Source: Flavobacterium alvei (GTDB lineage Bacteria; Bacteroidota; Bacteroidia; Flavobacteriales; Flavobacteriaceae). From it: a DNA stretch of 64,000 nt. Below, in pieces: positions 18,255 through 28,000 of this stretch. The stretch spans positions 434,001 through 498,000 of the forward strand of contig NZ_PQVG01000004.1 of NCBI RefSeq assembly GCF_002920895.1, written 5' to 3'. The notes beneath the pieces were generated by a model. The model was given only the letters and a program-made list of their open reading frames with translations. It was not told the origin of the DNA and made no database searches. The position numbers and the translations under genes were made by a program. How positions within the stretch are numbered: position 1 is the first letter of the stretch; each line of letters begins with the position of its first letter.

Positions 18255-19868
18255 TTAGTAACCAGGGTTTTGTGTTATTAATCCACCACTTAAATCTCGT
18301 TCCAACTGAGGAATTGGCCACAATAAGTTTTTAGCCGGATTGAAATTGATTCCTTTATCTTGAGATTCTTTCAAGTTGGTAGTTTCAAAAGGATCTGTAG
18401 AACTCAAGTTGTATTTCACAAAAGTTCCGTTTGGTCCCAATAAGGATTCAATAACTGGTTTTGAAGTACTTGGGTCTTTTTCACGACGAATGTCAAACAA
18501 ACGCAATCCTTCAAAAGCCAATTCTAAACGACGTTCTTTGTAGATTTGTCTCAAAAGATTTGGCCCTAACAATCCTACTTTTGGGTCAAGTTTGGCACGA
18601 ACTCTAATCACATTGATATCATTTAAAGCTCCTGGCTCATCCTTCAATTGATAATTTGCTTCGGCTCTTGTTAAATACATTTCTGCCAAACGAATCAACG
18701 GCACGTTTAGTGGTAAATGTCCATCTTTTTTGTCCAATGCACGACGGGTTGCTATAGGAATATAGTATTTACGACAAATACGACCTGATTTATTGTCATT
18801 CAAGCTAAATTTGTGAGTAGGATTAAGAACTTCATCGCCATAAGCAGCTTCTCCCCATTTGGTGATGGTGCTTCTGCGACGTACTACATCATTTTCTGAA
18901 AGATAGGCGTTTTCTAAATCGCTGGTTGGCATACACCATCCCCAACCATCGATAACATCTTTGGCATCATTGCTTGGAAAGTTTTTCTTGTCTTCGCCTC
19001 TTGCTCCTGAAAAAGTAGGCAACATAGATCCTAAACTCTTATCTTGTACCGAAGAGGATTGAGCTTCCAAAATGGATTCGACACCATTGTGATTGTTCAC
19101 ATTCCAGATGTTCAAGAAATTGGCTTCAAGAGCAAAAGGGCCTTCTGTAATCACTTTGTTGGAATATTGTTTTGCTTCAGTCCATTTTTCTTGAAACAAA
19201 GATACACGGGCTAATAAGGCATAAGCAGCCCATTTGTTGACTCTTCCGTTTCTATCAACAGGAATATTTTCCAGTTTGGTTGCTGATTCTTTCAGATCTT
19301 TTTCTATTTGTGCATAAACGTCGGCAACAGGGCTACGTTCTAATTTTAAATCATTAGTTCCTAACGATTTTGTGTACAAGGGAACTGCTCCAAAATTATT
19401 TACCAACTCATAGTAGCAATAAGCACGAACAAACAAGGATTCTCCCATATATTGGTTTCTTTGAGATTCGCTAATTGGGGTATTTGCCATTTTCTCTAAA
19501 CCAATATTCGCCGATTGAATGGTGTAATAATGTGCGGTATAAAGACTATTCAAAGCGCCCATATTTTCAGGTGTAATGACATACTGAGCACCTGGTCTAA
19601 ACGCACTGTTGTCCTGACCCGTGTTGCCCATCCAGGCATCATCGCTAGCCGTTTCGTTAATTAATCTTGGTGCAAGCAATGTGTACCAATCTTTAGACAG
19701 TAACATCCTTTGTGTTAACTCATTAACATAATTCTCGCATTCTTGTGCGGTTTGAAAGTAGTTTTCTAAAGTTTGTGTTCCTCTTTCTTCTTTTTCAATA
19801 AAATTTTCGCAAGAAACTGCCAATAGAGAAAAAGCGATTATCGATATTATTATTTTTTTCATTTTCAT
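18255..19868 (-). CDS. SusD/RagB family glycan-binding lipoprotein
   Basis: 537 residues with lipobox LLAVSC (Cys20 from the first ATG) and helical tetratricopeptide-like repeats typical of SusD. Recognisable segments are SLFVRAYCYYELVNNFGAVPLYT, KWAAYALLARVSLFQEKW, IRLAEMYLTRAEANYQL, INVIRVRAKL and IYKERRLELAFEGLRLFDIRR. The C-terminus LWPIPQLERDLSGG..TQNPGY is the standard SusD ending. It sits as a lid on the SusC pore at the cell surface and helps capture oligosaccharides. Two ATGs two codons apart are possible starts. It lies 5 bp after susC and 1 bp before the GH30 lipoprotein gene. Confidence 0.95.
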   Translation of the reverse strand: MKMKKIIISIIAFSLLAVSCENFIEKEERGTQTLENYFQTAQECENYVNELTQRMLLSKDWYTLLAPRLINETASDDAWMGNTGQDNSAFRPGAQYVITPENMGALNSLYTAHYYTIQSANIGLEKMANTPISESQRNQYMGESLFVRAYCYYELVNNFGAVPLYTKSLGTNDLKLERSPVADVYAQIEKDLKESATKLENIPVDRNGRVNKWAAYALLARVSLFQEKWTEAKQYSNKVITEGPFALEANFLNIWNVNNHNGVESILEAQSSSVQDKSLGSMLPTFSGARGEDKKNFPSNDAKDVIDGWGWCMPTSDLENAYLSENDVVRRRSTITKWGEAAYGDEVLNPTHKFSLNDNKSGRICRKYYIPIATRRALDKKDGHLPLNVPLIRLAEMYLTRAEANYQLKDEPGALNDINVIRVRAKLDPKVGLLGPNLLRQIYKERRLELAFEGLRLFDIRREKDPSTSKPVIESLLGPNGTFVKYNLSSTDPFETTNLKESQDKGINFNPAKNLLWPIPQLERDLSGGLITQNPGY

Positions 19869-19873
19869 TTTTA

Positions 19874-22800
19874 TTAAAATCCTACATTAATACCCATCAA
19901 AACAGTTGGTTGAACAGGATAATTCCATCCTCCAAATCCTGAACCCAAAACACCACCACCAACTTCAGGATCTACACCTGTATAGTTAGTAAGTGTCCAT
20001 AAATTTTGACCTGATATTGATATTCTTAATTTATCAAGTCCAAATTGGTTAAGGAACGTGTATCCTATTTGAATGTTTTTCATACGCAAGAAGGAACCGT
20101 CTTCAACATACAAAGAAGAGAATTTGGTGAAGTTTTCGTTATTGTCATTTTTAGACAATCGAGGAACATAATTTGAAGTTCCTTCTCCATTCCAAGCCAT
20201 TTGATCTAGTCCAGCTACTTTGTTGGTCAAACTGGCACCATTATACAAATCTGAAATATTTTGATTTATCAATTCATTTCCAATACTTGCGTAGAAGTTG
20301 GCTATCAAATCAAAGTTTTTGTATGCAACACTTAAATTCAATCCCATAGTAAAATCGGCCCAAGGCGAACCTAATTTTGTTCTGTCTTTGTCATCGATTT
20401 TGCCATCATTATTCAAATCTTTGAAGCGAACATCTCCAGCTTGAGCATAAGGTTGTAATTTATTTCCGTGTTCATCTGTATGAGAGTTCAGTTCGGTTTG
20501 ATTTTGAAACAAACCATCGGCTATATATCCGTAATAATATCCGGGTTCATCACCTTCGATGGTTAAGGTTCTATTACTTGATCCATATAATTTTTCTCCA
20601 TCTGCAGACAAGCTAACCATTTTTACATTGGATGTGGTAAAAGTAAAGTCGGCTCCATATGAGAAATCTCCTTTTTTGTCTTTGTACGATAAAAGCACAT
20701 CAATACCATTTGATTTCATTGATCCTACATTGGTCCATATTGTTGCATATCCAGGGAAACCGCTGTAAGTTGGAAATTGTTTTTTGAACAACATATCTTC
20801 TGTTGTTTTTTCGTAGTATTCTATTGATCCAGATAATTTATTTTTCCATAGTCCGAAATCAATACCAAAGTTAATATCCTCTACAGTTTCCCATTTAATG
20901 TCTTTGTTAGCCATTGAAGAAGGATAAGAAGTATCCACAACCTCATTACCAATAACGTAATATCCTTGGCCAATATTAGACTGGTAAACAGAACCTGGTA
21001 AACTTTGATTACCAACTTTACCCCAACCGGCTCTTAATCTAAGATCATTTACAACTGCTTTTGTGTTTTCCATAAAGCCTTCATTCGAAATTCTCCAAGA
21101 GGCTGAAGCCGATGGGAAATTGGCCCATTTGTTATTGGCCATAAATTTTGAAGAACCGTCACGTCTGAACGTTCCTGTCAAATAATATTTGCCATCATAA
21201 TTATAAGAAAGACGCGAAATATAAGACTGTAAAGAACTTGACCAACTATTACCGCCACTGTTACGGTTTTTGGTTGCGGCATTTACTTCTCTCATCAAAT
21301 CAGAGTTGTTTGGAACTCCTTCTCCATATCCCCAAACATCATTTCCATTGTATTCCTCCATTGTTGCACCGACCATTAAAGAAGCATTGTGTTTTTGAGC
21401 AAATGTTTTAGAATAAGTAGCCGTAGTCTGCCAAGTCCAGTCGTGATTAGTCGTGTTTTTTCTTTCAACACTATTGATTTCTGCTTTTTCGTGTGCTGCA
21501 TCAATCTCGAAATCAGGTCTAAAGATACTTTGTGTTTTATCCCCTATTTCGATAGATCCTTGCGTACGGAAAACTAATCCTTTGATAGGTTCATATTGAA
21601 AATAAGCATTGGTGTTCAAGTTGTATAAATCTGTGTAATCATCATATCTAGCTACGGAAGCCACTGGATTCCACACATACGAAGGAGAACGTGCATAGAT
21701 GCTATACTCATTTTCGGTACCATTCAATTGATCTGCTGGTTTGTAAATTGGGGTAATGGGATCAATTTTATCAAAATCGGCCCAGTTACCAGGTGAACCC
21801 CAAGTTTCATAACGTGGATTTAAAGTAATCCCCATAGAAATTTTGTCCGAAAACTTGAAATCGTTAGCAATTCTGGCAGTAACTCTTTCCCATCCTCCAA
21901 TATTGTAAAAGGAATCGGAATTATAGTAATTTAAACTGATAGCATAAGTATTTTTATCTGAACCTCCACTAACTCCTATAGAAGCATTGGATACTTGAGA
22001 AGTTTTGTTAATTCCTGCTCCCCACCAATCGGTTGTTTTTCCTCTATATTGTTCAGCATTTGGCAAATATTCAGAATATCCAGAATTAGTATAGGCTTTG
22101 TTTAAGATATTGGCATAACTTTCAGCATCTGCCATATTGTAAGGGTTATTCATTATTTGAAGACCATTACTCAAATCGACATTGAATTTAGGCTTACCTA
22201 CTTTTCCTTTTTTGGTTGTAATAAGGATAACTCCATTCGAAGCACGTGAACCATAAATAGCGCTAGCAGAAGCATCTTTTAATACATCCATAGATTCAAT
22301 TTCATTATTGCTCAAGAAATTGATACTTGTTCCCATTGGGATTCCATCTACCACATAAAGAGGATCTGTACTAAGGTTGACCGTAGAGATTCCACGTATC
22401 AGGACTCTAGGTTGTGCGCCTGGTCCTCCAGCTCCTGTGATTTGAACCCCAGCCACTTTTCCTTGCAAAGATTCAGTAGCATTACCAACAGTCATTGTTT
22501 GAAGTTCTTTTCCTTTTACAGAAGCAATTGAACTGGTTACATCCTTTTTCTTAACAGTGGCATAACCAACAACTACGACCTCGTCTAATGCTTGATTGGA
22601 TTCTTCCAACATTACATCAACAAGTGTTTTGTCTCCTACTTTTACAATTTTATTTGTGAAACCAATAAAAGAAAATTCGAGTTGAGCCTCTTTGTTTGGA
22701 ACTATAATGGCATATTTTCCATCCAAATCAGTTGATGCCGATGTAGTTGTTCCTTTTACTGATACATTAACTCCAGGAATCGGTAGGGCTTTATTGTCCT

Positions 22801-22885
22801 TAACAGTTCCTTTTACTGTTATTTGCCCAAATGTTGTTGCGCTGCACAACACGGCAATAAATAACCATATATGTTTAAATTTCAT
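19874..22885 (-). CDS. SusC/RagA family TonB-dependent outer-membrane transporter
   Basis: 1003 residues with a signal peptide (1-20). A CarboxypepD_reg-like domain (about 22-95, ITVKGTVKDNKALPIPGVNV) comes next, followed by the TonB-box region and plug (DEVVVVGYATVKKKDVTSSI, then LQGKVAGVQITGAGGPGAQPRVLIRG and DPLYVVDGIPM). The remaining residues form the 22-strand barrel and end in ...GINVGF with a terminal aromatic residue. It imports oligosaccharides made at the surface, powered by TonB-ExbBD. No STN signalling domain is present, so control probably runs through the hybrid sensor and not an anti-sigma factor. SusD follows directly. Confidence 0.96.
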   Translation of the reverse strand: MKFKHIWLFIAVLCSATTFGQITVKGTVKDNKALPIPGVNVSVKGTTTSASTDLDGKYAIIVPNKEAQLEFSFIGFTNKIVKVGDKTLVDVMLEESNQALDEVVVVGYATVKKKDVTSSIASVKGKELQTMTVGNATESLQGKVAGVQITGAGGPGAQPRVLIRGISTVNLSTDPLYVVDGIPMGTSINFLSNNEIESMDVLKDASASAIYGSRASNGVILITTKKGKVGKPKFNVDLSNGLQIMNNPYNMADAESYANILNKAYTNSGYSEYLPNAEQYRGKTTDWWGAGINKTSQVSNASIGVSGGSDKNTYAISLNYYNSDSFYNIGGWERVTARIANDFKFSDKISMGITLNPRYETWGSPGNWADFDKIDPITPIYKPADQLNGTENEYSIYARSPSYVWNPVASVARYDDYTDLYNLNTNAYFQYEPIKGLVFRTQGSIEIGDKTQSIFRPDFEIDAAHEKAEINSVERKNTTNHDWTWQTTATYSKTFAQKHNASLMVGATMEEYNGNDVWGYGEGVPNNSDLMREVNAATKNRNSGGNSWSSSLQSYISRLSYNYDGKYYLTGTFRRDGSSKFMANNKWANFPSASASWRISNEGFMENTKAVVNDLRLRAGWGKVGNQSLPGSVYQSNIGQGYYVIGNEVVDTSYPSSMANKDIKWETVEDINFGIDFGLWKNKLSGSIEYYEKTTEDMLFKKQFPTYSGFPGYATIWTNVGSMKSNGIDVLLSYKDKKGDFSYGADFTFTTSNVKMVSLSADGEKLYGSSNRTLTIEGDEPGYYYGYIADGLFQNQTELNSHTDEHGNKLQPYAQAGDVRFKDLNNDGKIDDKDRTKLGSPWADFTMGLNLSVAYKNFDLIANFYASIGNELINQNISDLYNGASLTNKVAGLDQMAWNGEGTSNYVPRLSKNDNNENFTKFSSLYVEDGSFLRMKNIQIGYTFLNQFGLDKLRISISGQNLWTLTNYTGVDPEVGGGVLGSGFGGWNYPVQPTVLMGINVGF

Positions 22886-22933
22886 GTTAAAATATTTTTA
22901 TTAATTAAATGTTACAATCAAGTTCATAACATA

Positions 22934-24331
22934 TTATTTTTTTGTTATAAAGGCTCTTTCTAATTCAGTGTCAACAATTACTTTATAAACACCTGGTGCT
23001 GCTGGATATTTAGCATTTCCATTTCCTCCTGGTGACATCGTTGCAATACCATTCTTGATTAATCTCCAAGACGGATCCCACCACTGGCCTGTGAAAGTAC
23101 ACTCCATAGTTCCTGTAAGCGTGTATTCTCCAACTAATTGATAAGGATTATTCGAATTATTAGCCAAGTGCAAACTGGTTTGTGTCCAGGCGTTCCAAGT
23201 ATCCCAATTTGCTCCTTGAATACCTCCACCACAAACACTTACAAATGGTCTTCTTAGAGCGGCATCATCATGCCATAATCCGTTTGCAATATTGGACCAA
23301 ACTTTACTTGTTGGGGTATATTTAGTAACTGTATAAAGTAATGTGTTTGGATTTACTTTTATTAGATAATATCCTTTTGTTGGTAAAACAATTGGTGATG
23401 AAGCAACATCATCTGCCAATTTTCCAGAAGAATTTAGACCAAAACAGTGTGGTGCAAAATCTGATTCTTGTCCTAAGAAATAGACCTCTTTATTATCTGA
23501 ATCTGCATAATATTTGAATGTAAAATCTTGCCCAACTTTTTCATGAAAATACATTGGCACACCTACAGCATCAGTAGTAAGGTTAGTTCCTTTAGGCTGA
23601 TCGCATAAATAGAGTGCAGGATATTCGTTAGTTGCTACAACATTGATTTTCAACGTCCCTGAATTGGGTATTGCAAATTTATCTCTGGTATTAATTGTCA
23701 ATACATAATTGGCTGCAGTAACAGGCAAAGTAAATGTTTTGTTAAAAGTATAAGATTGAGGAGCTCCTTGTAATTGAACTAGTTCATTGATGCCTAGCGC
23801 ATCACATTTCAATTCAACAAAATCGATACCCGAATTATCATTAACTGTAAAATTCACCGGCATTTGGTTACTAGTTGACAATAGGATAACCGCTCCCTCT
23901 TTTGGAGTAATCATTGTTACAGCAGGAGCATCAAACTCTCCATCCAAACGCAATTTAATTTCTTGATCGACTGAATTATTGGAAACGTCAGTTACGGTCA
24001 ACTTAATTTTGAATGCTTCGGATGTACCTCTGTCGGCAGGAATCTCAAAGAAATAGCTCAAATTATAGGTTGTCAACAAAGGATCTGTTTCAAAGGTGAT
24101 CACTTTATCCAAAGACAATTCTGGTATTTGAATTCTTACTGTCTTTAAGCCTAAATCATCGGCCAAGGCTGCTTTAATTTCAAATTTCTTGTTGGGAGCA
24201 CCGTAAATCTCTGTTGTAGCGGCAACAACTGTTGGATTATCCGAACTTGGATAATCTGGCCCATTATCTTGACAACCTGTATAAAGGATTGTGAAAAAGG
24301 TTAGAAAAAATAAAAATGTGATTTTTTTCAT
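22934..24331 (-). CDS. Putative surface glycan-binding lipoprotein (SusE/F-like position)
   Basis: 465 residues with lipobox ILYTGC (Cys20). Two or three Ig-like domains follow (about 30-235; for example VTMITPKEGAVILLSTSNQMPVNF). A C-terminal half (about 240-465) resembles SusE/SusF-type carbohydrate-binding modules: YYLIKVNPNTLLYTV, QLVGEYTLTGTMECTFTGQW and YKVIVDTELERAFITKK. It has many exposed Trp residues and no catalytic signature. It lies 48 bp upstream of susC and is the first gene after the regulatory gap. Most such proteins are encoded after SusD, so the position before SusC is a little unusual. The binding role is inferred from context and fold hints. Confidence 0.75.
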   Translation of the reverse strand: MKKITFLFFLTFFTILYTGCQDNGPDYPSSDNPTVVAATTEIYGAPNKKFEIKAALADDLGLKTVRIQIPELSLDKVITFETDPLLTTYNLSYFFEIPADRGTSEAFKIKLTVTDVSNNSVDQEIKLRLDGEFDAPAVTMITPKEGAVILLSTSNQMPVNFTVNDNSGIDFVELKCDALGINELVQLQGAPQSYTFNKTFTLPVTAANYVLTINTRDKFAIPNSGTLKINVVATNEYPALYLCDQPKGTNLTTDAVGVPMYFHEKVGQDFTFKYYADSDNKEVYFLGQESDFAPHCFGLNSSGKLADDVASSPIVLPTKGYYLIKVNPNTLLYTVTKYTPTSKVWSNIANGLWHDDAALRRPFVSVCGGGIQGANWDTWNAWTQTSLHLANNSNNPYQLVGEYTLTGTMECTFTGQWWDPSWRLIKNGIATMSPGGNGNAKYPAAPGVYKVIVDTELERAFITKK

Positions 24332-24958
24332 CTCTTGAATTTTAAGGTTTTTATAGTTAGTTTTTTTCTAGAATAGAATTTTAATTAAATATCAAATTGA
24401 TTTAAAATGCCCTATCATTAGATTAATTTGGAAAGATTAATTTCCAGAATGATTCATCAGATTTTTTATAATTGAACGGTAAAAACGATCTGATTTAGTC
24501 TAATTTCAACAATTGTTGTTGCAATAAATTGGTTTGTAAATGGAATGTTTGTTTTTTGTCATACTACTTTCTTTTAGATGGTTTATAATTGGTTTTTTAT
24601 TTTTAATACTCTTTTAACTATATCGATTTATTAAAAACCGAAAAGCCTTTTAAATTTATTGGCATTCCGTTAATATAGAATTAACAGATGTTACTGCCAT
24701 TCTAAATTAACAATCACAAAGTAATGGCTAGTTGTAAAGTTTAATGAGGGGTAAATTGGAAAAAATAGCAGGTCAAATTCGCAATAAGCTGAATTTTTAA
24801 ACCATAAAATATGAAATGTAAAAAAAAAATTCATTTTTTTTTAATAGTATGTAATTATTATTTTAAATGTAGAATGAGTTTTTTTATCTTAAATTTATGA
24901 AAAAACGAGTTTTCAATAAATCAGAATTTATAGACTTAGAGAAATAAAAGCATAAAAA
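24332..24958 (-). promoter_or_regulatory. Upstream region of the polysaccharide locus (no gene)
   Basis: About 627 bp between the hybrid sensor gene and the first locus gene hold no credible coding frame. The region is very A+T-rich and should contain the promoter and regulator-binding sites for the operon. Possible sites are a direct repeat of GATTAATTT at 24421-24429 and 24435-24443, the perfect 12-bp palindrome CAACAATTGTTG at 24507-24518, and GTTAAT..ATTAAC near 24669. No exact TAnnTTTG match on the minus strand was found. Assigning any of these as operator is inference. Confidence 0.5.
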
Positions 24959-25000
24959 ATCCGCATTAGAATTTGAAACAAATAAATTTCTAATGCGGAT
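24959..25000 (-). terminator. Terminator of the hybrid sensor gene
   Basis: ATCCGCATTAGAA (24959-24971) and TTCTAATGCGGAT (24988-25000) form a perfect 13-bp stem with a 16-base loop. It lies 14 bp after the stop codon of the regulator gene. On the minus strand the stem is followed by TTTTTATG. It separates the regulator transcript from the structural operon. Confidence 0.85.
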
Positions 25001-25013
25001 TCTTTCTTCTAAA

Positions 25014-28000
25014 TTAGTTGATGATATTCAAATCAGAATCAAAAGACTTTTTGTATTTTTTGATGTATTCTGAAGGCGTGATTCCAAATAATTTTACAAA
25101 TTGCTGCCTGAAATATTTTGGGTCTTCAAAACCTACCTCAGCACTTGCTTGGGCAATATTCATGTTTTCGGTTAACATTAACATGGCCGCTCTTCGAATG
25201 CGTATGGAACGGATAAACGCATTTAGGGTTTGTCCAGAAATGATTTTAATTTTTGTGTAAAGTGTTCTGTGACTCATTCCCATTTCAGTAGCAAAATTCT
25301 TGATGGTAAAATCACGTTCGTGAATATTTGCTTCGATAATGGCAATACATTTTTTCAGCATCTCTTGGTATTCGGCAGGAACCTTCTGGGTATTTTCTTT
25401 TAGGGTGATACTGTCCAAGAAATAGGCTCTTAAGTTACTGCGATTTTTCAATAGCGATTCCACACGAGCCATTAGCAAATCGTCGTCAAAGGGTTTGGTT
25501 ATATAATCGTCTGCTCCGTCGCTTATTCCTTGAAGATGCGTTTCAGGATTTTTTGAAGCCGTCAATAATATTACCGGAATATGGGATAGACTACTGTTTT
25601 CTTTTATTTTTCGACACAATTCAAAACCATCCATAACGTCCATTGCAATATCGCTAATTACCAAATCGGGCATGTGTTTTTTGGTTAGTTTCAAACCTTC
25701 TTCACCATTCTCTGCACTATAAATTATATAGACCTCTGAAAAAAGCCTGATTAAATAATTTCGGATATCGGTATTGTCTTCAATAATCAAAAGGATTCGC
25801 TTATCGGTAAGTATCGCTTTATGCAATTCATTTTCTGAAATGGCATTAACCGAAACTTCAATGCCTGCTTCGGTGTCATCGGCCATCAATTCCTCTACCA
25901 ACGGACTCATTTTGGGTGTAACGGTACTAATTTGCAAATTCTCAAAATGGTCTTCTCCTTTCAGAAAAGTTAATTTAAACACACTTCCTTTTCCTATTTC
26001 GCTTGTGCAACTTACAGTTCCTTTGTGTTTTTCTATAAAATACCTGACGATGAAAAGCCCAATTCCAAATCCAGAGCTCCCACCAACTGGCGTTTTAGAG
26101 TTTACTTGCCTGAATTTGTCGAAAATAACTTCCAAATCATTTTTTGCGATTCCATTACCACTGTCTATAATTTCTATGCTGACATTTGTTTCTGTTTCGG
26201 ACAAAACCAAGCTTATTTCTCTTCCATCGGGAGTGTATTTAAAAGCATTTGACAATAAATTAAACAAGGATATTTCTATTTTTTCGTAATCGCCAATAAT
26301 TTCAATGTTGTTTTCTGGTATTTGAAAAGTATAATCAATTTTTTTGTCTTTGGCTTGATTTACAAAACATTGAAAAACTTCATAACACAAATTATTGACA
26401 TTTATGACAGACATTTTGAGTTCATCGGCATCATTTTCGGCCTTGCGAAAAAGCAACAACTGATCTACTAAACTCAAAAGGCGTCTGGCATTTCGATGGG
26501 CAATGACTAAATCAGTTACTGAGGAACTGTTTTCTAAATTTCCTGTTTTAATTGCTTTTTTTAGCGGATTGATAATCAAAGACAATGGGGTTCTAAACTC
26601 GTGGGAGATATAAGTAAACATTGACGATTGTTTTTCGGCAATTTCCTTTTCTTTGGCTCCTTCTAATTCGGCAATTTTTACTTTATACTTTAATTTTTCT
26701 TTGTTTTTGTTGTATCTAACATAACCATAAATAAGTCCTGCTCCAGCCAGTAAATAAAAGGTATAAGCCCACCAACTTCTATACCAAGGAGGCGAGACGA
26801 TAATGGTAACCAGATTTTCCTCTTTATTCCATCCACCTCTAAAGTTGGTTGTTTTTACTTTAAAAACATAAGTCCCTTCTGTCAATCGGGCATAATTTGC
26901 TTTTCGGGCTTGGCCTACATAATTCCATCGATTGTCCCAGCCTTCTAAATAATAGGCATAATTTATTTTATCGGCATTATTGTAATCCAATGCAACAAAT
27001 TCTATGGACAAGGTGGTTTGGTCATAAGGCAAATTGACTTCCTTGATTTTACCCGAATCCCAGTTTGTAATCAGTTCATTTTTACTCTCTTCAATAGATT
27101 GATTGTTTACATAAAAATCCGATAGCAGCAAGTTGTACTTTTGATTGAATTCCTTGATGTCTTCTGGAAAAAAGGAGTTGAATCCGTTTATTCCTCCAAA
27201 CAGGAATTCTCCAGAAGATAATTTAAGTCCTGCATTGAAACTAAACTGATTGCTTTGCAAGCCATCAGTTACCGAAAAATTTCGAAATGTTCGGTTCTTT
27301 TTATCAAATCTACAAATGCCATTATAGGTACTCATCCATAAATTTCCGGCTTTGTCTTCTAAAATTCTCAAAATTGTATTAGAAGGCAAACCATCGTCTG
27401 TAGTTAAACGATTAAATTTATTTGTTTTTCTGTCAAATAACAGCAATCCACCTTCTTGAGTGCCTACCCAAAGGTTTTTGTCCTTGTCTTCATGAAGAGA
27501 CCTTATGGAATTACCAATTGGAAATTTTCTGTATTTTTTAGTCTTTTTGTCAATGGCTAACAAAGAAGTATAATTACATCCCCAAAATTTGCCGTCGCTC
27601 GTCTCAATAAGGCATTGCAAATTATCGATTGATTTATTAAAGAGTACAAATGTATTTTTAGCCCTATCAAATAAGTACAAAGAACCTTCATTGGTAGCGC
27701 TGGCCCAGATATCGTCATCGGAGTCTTTATAGACAAACCAGACATTTTTTTCGATTTGTTTGGTAAATGAGTTGTAACACGAAAACCGAGTGACACTATG
27801 GGTTACGGGATTAATGCGGTTGATGCCACCAGCCCAAGTGGACACCCAAATCTGATTGTCGGTATCTCTTATTATGCTGGTAATAAAATTACTGCTAATT
27901 TTATAAGTCGAATTGTTCGAATTGCCATAAATCGTATAACTATTTGATTTTCTGTCCCAATACTTCAAACCCGCGCCATCAGTACCAATCCATAGATTTT

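Noticed and set aside
24332..25013. Search for tRNA, small-RNA gene or missing protein gene in the largest gap
   Set aside because: No cloverleaf, no credible frame; only terminator and regulatory-like repeats were found.
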